DNA of 15,516 nt from assembly GCA_035548675.1 (NCBI GenBank), contig DASZSJ010000074.1, forward strand, positions 1-15,516, written 5' to 3'. The stretch is from VRUE01 sp035548675. GTDB lineage: Bacteria; Actinomycetota; Thermoleophilia; Solirubrobacterales; 70-9. The notes beneath the pieces were generated by a model. The model was given only the letters and a program-made list of their open reading frames with translations, did not search any database and was not told the origin of the DNA. The position numbers were made by a program, and so were the translations under genes. Positions 5,622 to 13,771 of this stretch are shown in pieces (position 1 is the stretch's first letter; each line of letters begins with the position of its first letter).

Positions 5622-8600
5622 CTACTTTGCTGGCTCCTTGGATGTCAGGTCACCGCCCCGCTCGGTTCCCGCGATGAGCTCGTCGGGAACGGTTTCCTCC
5701 GGGATGAACCCCGATTTCATCCCGAAGTAAACCGCCTGCGGATGATGCGAGACGATTGCAACCGTGGACTGCTCCGGCATCACTGCATACCCGCCTGACA
5801 GTGTCATTCCGATCTCGTTGAGGTCGAGCAGGCGCCAAACCTTCTCGTGCTCGGACTGGTCCGGGCAGGCTGGGTACCCCCACGAGTAGCGCCGACCCTG
5901 GTCGAGCGGTATCGCCAGCTCCCTCCTCACCTCCGAATGCAGCCACTCGGCGAGGCCCTCAGCCGCCTGCACGCCGAGGCCGTGGACGAAGAGCTGCTCG
6001 GCGAACTCGCCTTCGCGCTCGAGGCGCTCGATCAGCTCGGTCACCTGCGGCCCGACCGTGACTCCCTGCAGGGCGACCACGTCGCGTTCCCCCGAGTCGA
6101 GGGGGCGGAAGAAGTCGGCGAGACAGATGCGGTCGTGCTTGGGCTGGCGGGGGAAGACGAGCCGCTCGAGCTCCCGTTCGGGCTCCTCCGGGTCAAAGAC
6201 GATCAGCTCGTTGCCCGTGGCGTTGCAGGGGAAGTAGCCGAGCCGCGCCCGCGGGTGAAGGTAGTCCTGCTCGCGCCACATCCGCTCGAGCCGGTCGGCA
6301 AAGCCCTCCTCCTCGCCGCCGCCCTCGACCAGCTCGCGCCAGGCCTCGCCCTTGACGCCGCGGCCGCCCCAGTGGAGCTTGAAGAGGACGTGGCGGTCGA
6401 GGTAGGGGAAGACGTCGTCGAGGTCGACCGCGATCTCGCGAGCACCCCAGAACGGCGGCGAGGGGATCGGCACGTCGGTGCGGGCCGAGGAGCGGACGCT
6501 GTCGTCGCTCGTCGGCGGGGAATCGTCAACCACGGCCGGCTTCTCGCGCAGCTCGCGCGCCTCGCTGCGGATGCGCTCGGTCAGCGCCTGGCGGGCCCCC
6601 TCGTCGACCAGCGCATCCATCGTGTCGAGCCCTTGGAAGGCGTCCTTGCAGTAGAAGACCCCGGGCCGGTACACCTCATCCGACTCTTTGCCGTGGGGGT
6701 AAAGGGTGCGGCGGCCGAAGTCGCGGTTGATCGCGGCGCCGCCGATCAGGACCGGGAACTCGAGCCCACGCTGGTGCAGCTCCTGCACGCAGATCGGCAT
6801 CTGCTTCGAGGTGGAGACGAGCAGGGCCGAGAGGCCGATCGCATCGGCCTCGTTCTCGACCGCCGCCTCGATGATCGTGTCGACCGGGACCTGCTTGCCG
6901 AGGTCGACCACCGTGTAGCCGTTATTGGTGAGGATCGTGTTCACCAGCGACTTGCCGATGTCGTGCACGTCGCCGAACACGGTTGCGATCACCACCTTGC
7001 CCTTGCTGTGACCCTCGATCCGGTCGAGGTAGTTCTCCAGCTGGGCGACCGCCCGCTTCATCACTTCGGCCGACTGCAGGACGAAGGGCAGGATCAGTTC
7101 GCCGGCGCCGAACTTGTCGCCGACCTCCTTCATCGCCGGCAGCAGCACCTCGTTCAGGGTCGGGACCGCGCCGATCTTCTCCACCGAGCGGTCGATCCAG
7201 TCCTCGACCCCGTCCTTCTTGCGGCGCAGGATGTGCCAGTGCAGCGCCTCCTCGGGCGCCATGCCCTCGGTCGGGTCATCCGCCTCCTCGGCCGTGGTCT
7301 CGCCCTTCGACTCGAAGTGGGAGATGAAACGCTCGAGCGCGTCGTCGCGGCGGTTGAAGACGAGGTCGTCGGTGAGCTCGCGCTCCTCGGCGGAGATCTC
7401 CGAGTAGGGGGTGATGTGGTTGGGGTTGACCATCGCCAGGTCGAGGCCGGCCTCGACGCAGTGGTGCAGGAAGACCGAGTTGAGGACGGCGCGCGCGGGC
7501 TGTGAGACGCCGAAGGAGACGTTGGAGACGCCGAGCGATGTCTTCACCCCGGGGATCTCGGCCTTGATCCGGCGGATGCCCTCGATCGTCTCGACCGCCG
7601 AGGGCCGCCACTCGGCCTCGCCGGTGGTCAGGGTGAAGGTGAGCGCATCGAAGATCAGCGCCTCGGGGTCGAGCCCGTACTCCTCGCAGGCGAGGTCGCG
7701 AATCCGCTTCGCGATCTCCACCTTGCGCTCGGCCGTCTTCGCCATGCCGACCTCGTCGATGGTGAGGGCGATCAGCGCCGCTCCGTGCGCCTTGGCCAGG
7801 GGGACGACGACGTCGGCCTTCTCGCGGCCGGCCTCGAGGTTGATCGAGTTGACGATCGCCCGGCCCGGAATCCGCTCCAGTGCCGCCCGGATCACCTCCG
7901 GTTCGGTCGAGTCGACCTGGATCGGGGCCGGCTGGGTCAGCGAGATTCGCTTCACCACCGCTGCCATCTGCTCGTCCTCGTCCTGGCGCTCGGTCAGGGC
8001 GACGCAGACGTCGAGCACGTGGGCGCCGCCTTCGACCTGGTCTTCGGCGACTTGGACCAGGCCGTCGTAGTCGTCGGCCAGCAGCAGCTCCTTGGCCTTG
8101 CGCGAGCCCTGCGAGTTGACCCGCTCGCCGACCAGGGTCGGGCGCGGCTCCTGGACGAGCGGGGTGGAGGTCATCATCGAGGAGACCTCCGGCGGTCCCG
8201 GCTGCGGCCGCTCTCGCGGCGCGCGCCCGTCGACCCGCTCGCGGATCGCTGCGATGTGCTCGGGGGTCGTACCGCAGCAGCCGCCGACGATGCCGACGCC
8301 GTAGCGCTCGACGAACTCGCCCAGGGTGGCGGCCAGCGGCCCCGGTTCTTCGGGGAAGATCGTCTCGCCGTCGGGTCCCTGCAGTGGCAAGCCGGCGTTG
8401 GGGATGCAGTGCACCGGCAGTGGGCTGTTCTCGCCCAGGAAGCGGATCGCGTCGCGCATGTCCTCGGGGCCGGTCGAGCAATTGAGCCCGATCACGTCGA
8501 CCTCGAGCGCGGTCAGCGTCGTCAGCACCGCCTGGATGTCGGTGCCGAGCAGCATCTTGCCGCCCTGGGGCAGCAGCGAGACGCTGGTCTGGATCGGCAG

Positions 8601-9158
8601 CGCTCGGCCGGTTACCTCGAACGCCTCACGCGCCCCGAAGATCGCCGCCTTGACCTCGAGGATGTCCTGCGCGGTCTCGATGATGATCAGGTCGGCACCG
8701 CCTTCGACCAGTCCCCGCGCCTGCTCCTCGAAGACCTCCACGAGCCTGCCAAAGGAGATGTTGCCCAGGGTCGGGTCGGTGGAGGCGGGCAGGAATCCGG
8801 TGGGGCCTATAGAGCCCGCGACGAACCTGTCGGGGCCAGCTGCCCTGCGCGCAATCTCCGCCGCCTTCGTATTGATCTCCAGCGTGTGCTCGCCGAGTCC
8901 CCACTCATCCAGCTTCAGGCGCGAACCTTGGAAGCTGTCCGTCTCGACCACCTCGGCGCCAGCGTCGAGCATGGACGCATGAACCCCCTCGATCACATCC
9001 GGCCGATTGAGCACCAGCGCCTCATGGCACTTGCCCTCGAGCCCGCCGTAATCCTCCTGCGTCAGCTCGAATTGCTCCAGCGTCGCGCCCATGCCGCCGT
9101 CGAAGACGACGACGCGCTCGCGCGTTGCGGCTAGGAAGTCTCGCTCAGACATGGACAT
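5622..9158 (-). CDS. metH: Cobalamin-dependent methionine synthase, full length
   Basis: The 1178-residue product has all four MetH modules (E. coli MetH is 1227). The homocysteine domain (1-310) carries the zinc cysteines in GLNCSTG (Cys227) and GGCCGTT (Cys294, Cys295). The methyltetrahydrofolate-binding barrel (about 340-610) starts LVGERVNSQGSRKAKELL. The cobalamin cap and binding domains (about 635-865) contain GDVHDIGKSLV, where His732 is the expected lower cobalt ligand. The activation domain (about 900-1150) binds AdoMet through GYPACPD (1094-1100). The enzyme moves a methyl group from 5-methyltetrahydrofolate via methylcobalamin to homocysteine, making methionine in the cytoplasm. 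It is the last gene of a leftward cluster, 128 bases after the aldehyde dehydrogenase. The start codon follows CCTCCT rather than a Shine-Dalgarno, and a perfect inverted repeat ends 6 bases before it; ATG 9152 is an alternative start. No B12 riboswitch is visible upstream. Confidence 0.98.
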   Translation of the reverse strand: MSMSERDFLAATRERVVVFDGGMGATLEQFELTQEDYGGLEGKCHEALVLNRPDVIEGVHASMLDAGAEVVETDSFQGSRLKLDEWGLGEHTLEINTKAAEIARRAAGPDRFVAGSIGPTGFLPASTDPTLGNISFGRLVEVFEEQARGLVEGGADLIIIETAQDILEVKAAIFGAREAFEVTGRALPIQTSVSLLPQGGKMLLGTDIQAVLTTLTALEVDVIGLNCSTGPEDMRDAIRFLGENSPLPVHCIPNAGLPLQGPDGETIFPEEPGPLAATLGEFVERYGVGIVGGCCGTTPEHIAAIRERVDGRAPRERPQPGPPEVSSMMTSTPLVQEPRPTLVGERVNSQGSRKAKELLLADDYDGLVQVAEDQVEGGAHVLDVCVALTERQDEDEQMAAVVKRISLTQPAPIQVDSTEPEVIRAALERIPGRAIVNSINLEAGREKADVVVPLAKAHGAALIALTIDEVGMAKTAERKVEIAKRIRDLACEEYGLDPEALIFDALTFTLTTGEAEWRPSAVETIEGIRRIKAEIPGVKTSLGVSNVSFGVSQPARAVLNSVFLHHCVEAGLDLAMVNPNHITPYSEISAEERELTDDLVFNRRDDALERFISHFESKGETTAEEADDPTEGMAPEEALHWHILRRKKDGVEDWIDRSVEKIGAVPTLNEVLLPAMKEVGDKFGAGELILPFVLQSAEVMKRAVAQLENYLDRIEGHSKGKVVIATVFGDVHDIGKSLVNTILTNNGYTVVDLGKQVPVDTIIEAAVENEADAIGLSALLVSTSKQMPICVQELHQRGLEFPVLIGGAAINRDFGRRTLYPHGKESDEVYRPGVFYCKDAFQGLDTMDALVDEGARQALTERIRSEARELREKPAVVDDSPPTSDDSVRSSARTDVPIPSPPFWGAREIAVDLDDVFPYLDRHVLFKLHWGGRGVKGEAWRELVEGGGEEEGFADRLERMWREQDYLHPRARLGYFPCNATGNELIVFDPEEPERELERLVFPRQPKHDRICLADFFRPLDSGERDVVALQGVTVGPQVTELIERLEREGEFAEQLFVHGLGVQAAEGLAEWLHSEVRRELAIPLDQGRRYSWGYPACPDQSEHEKVWRLLDLNEIGMTLSGGYAVMPEQSTVAIVSHHPQAVYFGMKSGFIPEETVPDELIAGTERGGDLTSKEPAK

Positions 9159-9164
9159 AGGAGG

Positions 9165-9272
9165 GTAAGGGGTCGGGCACCCTCCCCCGGAGACCGTCGC
9201 GCAGCTGGATCGTCTTCGGCGATTCGGGGTCGTGGAGCTGGAGCCTCCGGGGGAGGGTGCCCGACCCCTTAC
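9165..9272. repeat. 108-bp inverted-repeat element with perfect 28-bp arms (REP/MITE-like)
   Basis: The arm at 9165-9192 (beginning GTAAGGGGTCGGGCACC) is the exact reverse complement of 9245-9272 (ending GGTGCCCGACCCCTTAC). The 52-base interior adds shorter matching pairs (CAGCT/AGCTG and ATCG/CGAT), so the transcript would fold into one long hairpin. The element almost fills the 128 bases between the aldehyde dehydrogenase stop (9287) and the metH start (9158). The arm termini resemble the GGGGTC(A/G)GGCACC words of repetitive palindromes that I recall being linked to REP-associated tyrosine transposases; that link is from memory. No transposase or second copy is in the window. It is not a standard terminator because no T-run follows. 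It may affect metH translation or transcript stability. Confidence 0.85.
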
Positions 9273-9286
9273 GTCCTACGGCACGG

Positions 9287-10864
9287 TCAGCCGCGCATGC
9301 CGAGGCGGCGGCGCCAGTCGCGTGCGTGGAGAGCTTGTGAGAGGCGATCGATGAAGCCGCGCCGCGCCTTCGTATACGGGTACCAGGACGGTTCCCGCTT
9401 GCCGGCGAAGCGAGTGACCACCAGCGACTCGCTACGACAGTACTTCTTGATCCCCGGCTCGCCATGGCGGTAGCCGATTCCGGACTCCTTCCAGCCGCCC
9501 ATTGGGACGCCCAGCGCCGCCATGTTGATGACCACGTCGTTGACGTTCACCGAGCCTGCCTCGACCCGGCGGGCGATCGTCTCAGCTCGATTCTTCTCGC
9601 CGAAGACCGATGCCGCTAGCCCGTAGCGGCTGTCGTTGGCGAGGCGCACGGCCTCCTCGGAGTCGCGCACTTTCATCACCCCGACCACCGGACCGAAGGT
9701 CTCGTCCCGCATGACCTTCATCGAGTGGTCGACGTCCACCAGGACGGTCGGTTCGAAGTAGTCGCCTTGGCCTCCGGCTTTCTTGCCGCCGGTGAGGGCG
9801 CGGGCGCCGTTGGCCAGCGCGTCGTTGACGTGGTCCTCGACGATGGCCGATTGATTCGGGGAAGTCATCGCGCCAACGTCCTTTTCGGGCTTGCGGCCGT
9901 CGGCTCCCTGGCGCAGCCTGCCCACCTCCTTGGTCAGCTTGGCGACGAACTCGTCGTAGACGGGCTCCTCGACATAGACCCGCTCCACCGCGATGCAAAG
10001 CTGACCGGAGTTCACCATGCCGCCCCAGGCCGCGGCGTTGGCGGCGCGGTTGACGTCGGCGTCGGCGAGGACGATCATCGGATCCTTGCCGCCCAGCTCG
10101 AGGCTGACGGGTGTGAGTGTCTCCGCGGCGCGGGCCATCACCTTGCGGCCGGTACGGTCAGAGCCGGTGAACTGGATGCAGTCGACGTTGTCGATCAGGG
10201 CAGCGCCCGCCTCGCCGGTGCCGTGCACGCAGTCGAAGACGTCGGGTGCGCCGATCTCCTCCTTCCAGGCTTTGATCACTTCGATCATGCTCAGGGGGGT
10301 GAACTCGGAAGGCTTGACGACAACCGCAGCGCCGGCCTGCAGCGCCGGAATCGAGTCACCCAGCCCCATCGCCAGGGGGAAGTTCCATGGAGAGATCACG
10401 CCGACGACGGGATGGGGCCGGTACCTGACCGTCAGCTTCTTGGAGGCGACGAGGGGAGAATGGGGCCGGACTGTTTCGTCGCCCAGGAACTTCTCCGCGT
10501 TCTTGCCGTAGAAGTTGATCAGGTTGGCGACGTAGCTCAGGTCCATGAAGATGTCGCCCCGCACCTTGCCGGTTTCCGCCTGCATGGTGTCGGCGATCTG
10601 ATCCCCGTTGTCGAAAATCCAGTCGCGCAGCTTGCCGAGCCAGTGGTAGCGTCCCTCGAAGCCCATCGCCTCCCACTCGGCCTGGTTGGCGCGAACGCGG
10701 GCGACGGTGGCGGCAATGGTCTCTGGGGAGTCGACCGAGATCGAGTCGACGAGTTCGCCGTTCGCCGGGTTGAGGACCTCGATGCGCTCAGCGGCTGGCG
10801 CCGCGCTGCCCCCATTCGAGCCGTTGATCGCCGCCGCGCTCGTCTCCATGGTGCCGCTCTCCAC
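9287..10864 (-). CDS. NAD(P)-dependent aldehyde dehydrogenase, succinate-semialdehyde dehydrogenase (GabD2)-like
   Basis: The 525-residue protein has every core feature of the ALDH superfamily: PWNFP (159-163), the cofactor-binding Lys184 in VKPSEFTP, FTGSDRTG (232-239), the general-base Glu256 in LELGGKDP and the nucleophile Cys290 in NSGQLCIAVERVYV. ETFGPV and the C-terminal GGWKESGIGYRHG segment follow. It oxidises an aldehyde to a carboxylate in the cytoplasm. The VNSGQ-C-x-x-x-ERVYV context and overall length resemble mycobacterial GabD2 (succinate semialdehyde to succinate), but substrate cannot be fixed by eye. An Ala/Gly/Ser-rich leader (1-25) and an Arg-rich tail (505-525) extend the usual fold. 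GTG 10864 is supported by GGAAGGGAG five bases upstream; ATG 10849, with GGAG ahead of it, would drop five residues. It lies 47 bases after the sugar-dehydrogenase gene, and a 16-bp palindrome sits in that gap. Confidence 0.93.
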   Translation of the reverse strand: MESGTMETSAAAINGSNGGSAAPAAERIEVLNPANGELVDSISVDSPETIAATVARVRANQAEWEAMGFEGRYHWLGKLRDWIFDNGDQIADTMQAETGKVRGDIFMDLSYVANLINFYGKNAEKFLGDETVRPHSPLVASKKLTVRYRPHPVVGVISPWNFPLAMGLGDSIPALQAGAAVVVKPSEFTPLSMIEVIKAWKEEIGAPDVFDCVHGTGEAGAALIDNVDCIQFTGSDRTGRKVMARAAETLTPVSLELGGKDPMIVLADADVNRAANAAAWGGMVNSGQLCIAVERVYVEEPVYDEFVAKLTKEVGRLRQGADGRKPEKDVGAMTSPNQSAIVEDHVNDALANGARALTGGKKAGGQGDYFEPTVLVDVDHSMKVMRDETFGPVVGVMKVRDSEEAVRLANDSRYGLAASVFGEKNRAETIARRVEAGSVNVNDVVINMAALGVPMGGWKESGIGYRHGEPGIKKYCRSESLVVTRFAGKREPSWYPYTKARRGFIDRLSQALHARDWRRRLGMRG

Positions 10865-10886
10865 TGGAACTCCCTTCCTCGACCCT

Positions 10887-10902
10887 TTGGCTGGTCAGCC
10901 AA
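10887..10902. promoter_or_regulatory. 16-bp TetR-operator-like palindrome upstream of the aldehyde dehydrogenase
   Basis: TTGGCTGGTCAGCCAA has perfect 7-bp arms around two central bases and lies 22 bases before the GTG start. A core of CTGGTCAG/CTGACCAG is typical of operators of several TetR-family repressors. In RNA it could also form a 6-bp hairpin with a GGUC loop. No TetR gene is in the window, so the regulator would be encoded elsewhere. The palindrome itself is certain; its role is inference. Confidence 0.5.
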
Positions 10903-10911
10903 CTGTAACCG

Positions 10912-12114
10912 CTAGCGAGCGACGAGTCGGAAAACTTCTCCTTGCTGAGAGCAGACGTAGATGCGTCCGTGGCCGTCTTCGCCGAAGGAGGTGGGGGAGG
11001 GGACCTCGAGCCCGGTCCGCCTGTCGTCGCCCGCCCGGCGCAGGTGCGGGACGAGGCTGCGGATGACGCCCGAGCAGTAGTCGGTGTAGACGTAGCGGCC
11101 GCGCAGCGGCGCGGGGCCACCCGGCCCGACCGCGTAGCCGCCGATGATCGTGCAGCTGCCGCCGTCGCGGTCGCGGCCGTAGGCCATGATCGGCTTGGTC
11201 GTGCCGCCGGGGTCCGGGGTGCCGCCGTTCTCTTCTTCGTAGGGGTGGTAGCCCTCGAAGGCGTCCCAACCGAAGTTGGCGCCGCGGGCGGCGGCGACCG
11301 TGGTGTAGTCGAGCTCCTCGAAGCGGTTCTGGCCGACGTCGCCGATTGCGATGCGTGGCTGGGACGCGCTTGCCGTATCGAAGGAGAAGCGGAAGGGATT
11401 GCGCAGGCCGTAGGAATAGATCTCGTCCCGACCGGGTCCACCGACGAAGGGATTGTCGGACGGCACCGTGTAGGACCGGCCTCCGCCGGGTCGCGGGTCG
11501 ATGCGCAGCAGCTTGCCGAGCAGGCTCTCCCTGTTTTGGGCGTTGTTGGGTGGGTCGCCGCCGGAGCCACCGTCGCCGGTGCCGAGGTAGAGGAGGTCGC
11601 CGAGGAACTGCAACTGGCCGCCGTTGTGGTTGGCATTGACGGGGTGGGCGATCTCGATCACGGCGCGGCGCGAAGAGGCCCGCGCTCGGGTCGGGCTGCT
11701 GCGCTTGAACTCGTCGACCCTGATGTTGCCGTTGCGGTCCGTGTAATAGGCGTAGAAGCGGCCGCTGCGCCGGTAATTGGGCGGGAAGGCGATCGAGAGC
11801 AACCCGCGCTCGCCGCCGGCGCTGACCAGATCGCGGATGTCGAGGAAGGGGCGCGGCAGCTTGCGGCCTCCGTGCAGAACGGCGACCCGGCCCGCCTGTT
11901 CGACCACGAAGACGAGGCGAGGGTAGGCGGGGGAGCCGGTGACGTAGGTTGGGTCGTCGAAGCTGCCGATTCGCTTCAGCGCCAGGCCGCCGCCGCGCTT
12001 CGCCCGCGACGATTCGGCGTCGCGCTGCTGAGCAGTGCCGCAGGCGGGCAGGGCAACCAGCGCCAGGCTCGAAAGGACGATGCTCGCCAGGACGCGTCGC
12101 TGCATACGACCCAC
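10912..12114 (-). CDS. PQQ-dependent sugar dehydrogenase-family lipoprotein (soluble GDH/Asd-like beta-propeller)
   Basis: The 400-residue protein begins with a basic, hydrophobic signal sequence and a lipobox ALPAC (Cys25), so it should be a lipoprotein on the outer face of the membrane. The rest is a six-bladed GSDH-type propeller: EQAGRVAVL, GGERGLLSIAFPPNY (100-114), HPVNANHNGGQLQF with His163 in the position of the catalytic base, GTGDGGSGGDPPNNAQN (178-194), LLGKLLRIDP, YGLRNPFRFSFD with Arg238, and GDVGQNRFEELD. Relatives oxidise sugars with PQQ and calcium, although many members have unknown substrates and some do not hold PQQ. ATG 12105 (MQRRVL) is an alternative start that removes three residues. 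It follows the upstream lipoprotein gene by only 15 bases and precedes the aldehyde dehydrogenase by 47, so an extracellular oxidation step may be linked to later aldehyde oxidation; that is inference. Confidence 0.9.
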   Translation of the reverse strand: MGRMQRRVLASIVLSSLALVALPACGTAQQRDAESSRAKRGGGLALKRIGSFDDPTYVTGSPAYPRLVFVVEQAGRVAVLHGGRKLPRPFLDIRDLVSAGGERGLLSIAFPPNYRRSGRFYAYYTDRNGNIRVDEFKRSSPTRARASSRRAVIEIAHPVNANHNGGQLQFLGDLLYLGTGDGGSGGDPPNNAQNRESLLGKLLRIDPRPGGGRSYTVPSDNPFVGGPGRDEIYSYGLRNPFRFSFDTASASQPRIAIGDVGQNRFEELDYTTVAAARGANFGWDAFEGYHPYEEENGGTPDPGGTTKPIMAYGRDRDGGSCTIIGGYAVGPGGPAPLRGRYVYTDYCSGVIRSLVPHLRRAGDDRRTGLEVPSPTSFGEDGHGRIYVCSQQGEVFRLVAR

Positions 12115-12129
12115 GCTACCCGGCGTCGC

Positions 12130-12795
12130 CTATTTCTTTTCGACGACTTCCCCGCTGCCGGTGACTTCGGTGCCGTATTCCGCCGCGCTGATGTCGACGG
12201 CGAACGAGCCGCCGGGCGCGCCGCCGCCGCCGCCGGTCTCGGCCTTGGCCTTGCCGCTGAGGCCGGCGTCGACCGCGAAGAGAAGCGTGTACCCGCCGGC
12301 CTTCACCGCGCTCAACTTCCAGACGACGTCGGCGCTCCTGCCGGCTTTCAGCGGGCCGAAGTCGAAGGTCTTCTGGTTGGAGGTTTCGGCTCCGCCGGGG
12401 GCGGTGTCGCCGGCGAATTTGGGGTAGTGCTCGGCCAGCACCCAAACTGGTCGGTCCGGCTGGGCGAGTTCGGGCTGGGGATCGTGGATCGCGAAGGGCA
12501 GGGTCGAGTTCTGGCCCTGCTTGCCCTTGATCGACACGTTTACGGTTAGCGCCGGGATCGTCTTCTCGCTCTCGTTGCGCAGACCGAGCTTCAGCAGGTA
12601 GGTCCCACCGAGTTTCTGTTCGGTTGGGAAAGAGGCGTCGGTGACCTTGACCCGGTAGCTCCCTTCCGCCTCGTTGGCGTCGGAGGACGATCCGCCGCCG
12701 CAGGCGGTGACGAACAGAGCCAGCATTGCCGTCAGGGCGGCGGTAATCGCCGCCCGCCGGCGGTGACCCGAGGCCTGTCTGGCGTGCCCCCCCAA
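12130..12795 (-). CDS. Secreted lipoprotein of unknown function
   Basis: A twin-arginine-rich basic start, HRRRAAITAALTAMLALF, leads into the lipobox FVTAC followed by GGGSSSD, giving a mature lipoprotein of about 190 residues. The body (SYRVKVTDASFPTEQKLGG, YLLKLGLRNESEKTIPALTVNVS, FDFGPLKAGRSADVVWKLSAVKAGGYTLLF) has the alternating strands of an immunoglobulin-like or CARDB-like beta-sandwich, including a 'LxVRNxGxxTxP' type segment. It ends in a Gly-rich linker and a short strand. I cannot name a family. The start is uncertain: TTG 12795 is the nearest in-frame start giving a proper signal peptide (221 residues), and ATG 12726 would leave a signal without positive charge. A run of seven G's lies immediately after the TTG, and upstream ATG and GTG codons are in the other frames. 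It heads the leftward cluster, divergent from the permease operon 105 bases away. Confidence 0.75.
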   Translation of the reverse strand: MGGHARQASGHRRRAAITAALTAMLALFVTACGGGSSSDANEAEGSYRVKVTDASFPTEQKLGGTYLLKLGLRNESEKTIPALTVNVSIKGKQGQNSTLPFAIHDPQPELAQPDRPVWVLAEHYPKFAGDTAPGGAETSNQKTFDFGPLKAGRSADVVWKLSAVKAGGYTLLFAVDAGLSGKAKAETGGGGGAPGGSFAVDISAAEYGTEVTGSGEVVEKK

Positions 12796-12900
12796 AGCGG
12801 CCGCAACATAGCACGGGGTTTCGCCTGCTCCGGAGCGGGTTAGCCCGAACTCAACAGAGGCCGCTGGAACATCGCATAGACTCGCCTGAGGAGGAGGACG
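12796..12900. promoter_or_regulatory. Divergent intergenic region between the lipoprotein and the Mce permease operon
   Basis: These 105 bases must hold promoters for both the leftward lipoprotein cluster and the rightward transport operon. CATAGACT near 12873 could be a -10 for the transport genes, but no convincing -35 is seen. A strong Shine-Dalgarno, AGGAGGAGG (12889-12897), precedes the permease ATG by 3-6 bases and fixes that start. Confidence 0.5.
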
Positions 12901-13707
12901 ATGGTCGGATCCGCGGTCAACAGGGCGTTCCTGCCCGCAAAGTCTCTGTTCGAGCAGGTGGGGGACATGATGATCCTCACCGCGCGCACGCTCGTTTCCG
13001 CGGTCAAGCCTCCTTATCCCTATGGCGAGGAGTTCATCGGCCAGTTCCTCTTCGCCCTGCAGCTCTGCTGGTTCCCGCTGCTGATCTCGACCGTCGCCTT
13101 CGGTTTTGGTGCACCGGGTCTGCAGGCCTCCAACTTCCTCTCGCTCTTCGGCGCGCTCGACCGGCTCGGCGGCTTCTTCGTGCTCGCTTCGATCCGCGAG
13201 TTCGCCCCCTTCGTCACCGCCGTCGTCGTCGCCGGCGTCGCTGGCACCGCGATCACCGCCGACCTCGGTGCCCGCAAGATCCGCGAGGAGCTCGACGCCC
13301 TGCAGGTGCTGGGCGTCGACCCGATCAAGAACCTGGTCGTGCCGCGCTTCCTGGCGCTGATGCTGATCACCGGCCTGCTCGACATCTACGCGCTGGTCTT
13401 CGGGATCTCCGGCGGCATCGGCGCCGAGCTGCTCTACCACCAGTCGCTCGGCGGCTTCTTCGCCACGCTCTTCTCCAACGCCTCGGTCACCGACCTCTGG
13501 GGCTCGGTGATCAAGTGCACGCTGTTCGGCGCGATCATCGCCGTCGTCTGCTCCTACAAGGGGATGACCGCCTCCGGTGGCGCCGCCGGCGTCGGCCGCG
13601 CCGTCAACCAGGCGGTCGTGATCGCCTTCATGGGCGTCTTCGCCTTCAACTACGCCTTCACCCAGACCCTGCTCGCCACCAACCCGGAGCTGCAGACGAT
13701 CCGATGA
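12901..13707 (+). CDS. MlaE/YrbE-family ABC permease A of an Mce lipid importer
   Basis: The 268-residue integral membrane protein is the first of two paired permeases, as in actinobacterial mce operons (yrbEA then yrbEB). It has the MlaE layout: an amphipathic N-terminal segment (1-40), a helix at about 48-70, REFAPFVTAVVVAGVAGTAITADLGA (99-124), then the family signature REELDALQVLGVDPIKNLVVPR (128-149), two helices around 150-176, and a C-terminal pair around 205-225 and 236-258 with YKGMTASGGAAGVGRAV between them. The EExDALxVxG loop contacts the ATPase. The protein should form the transmembrane channel that moves phospholipid, fatty-acid or sterol-type lipids handed over by Mce proteins. 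The start is secured by the strong AGGAGGAGG site. Confidence 0.95.
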   Translation: MVGSAVNRAFLPAKSLFEQVGDMMILTARTLVSAVKPPYPYGEEFIGQFLFALQLCWFPLLISTVAFGFGAPGLQASNFLSLFGALDRLGGFFVLASIREFAPFVTAVVVAGVAGTAITADLGARKIREELDALQVLGVDPIKNLVVPRFLALMLITGLLDIYALVFGISGGIGAELLYHQSLGGFFATLFSNASVTDLWGSVIKCTLFGAIIAVVCSYKGMTASGGAAGVGRAVNQAVVIAFMGVFAFNYAFTQTLLATNPELQTIR

Positions 13708-13771
13708 TCGCGGAGCGACCAAGCGTCCATCTCTGTCTCTTCGCGCCGGGAGCGCAGCGGAGTCGTTTGTC

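Noticed and set aside
5847..7505. 552-codon open frame opposite metH
   Set aside because: It is a mirror frame of a certain gene; the Leu/Val/Asp/Arg-rich product with repetitive composition is typical of GC-rich antisense frames.
9159..9286. Cobalamin or SAM/SAH riboswitch controlling metH
   Set aside because: The leader is almost entirely the inverted repeat and contains none of the conserved B12-box, SAM or SAH riboswitch blocks.
9145..9465. 106-codon minus-strand frame over the inverted repeat
   Set aside because: It overlaps the end of the aldehyde dehydrogenase gene in another frame and exists only because the repeat lacks stops.
10942..12549. 535-codon frame opposite the sugar dehydrogenase and lipoprotein genes
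   Set aside because: Spans two genes on the other strand, with low-complexity Ala/Val/Gly/Asp-rich product and no domain.
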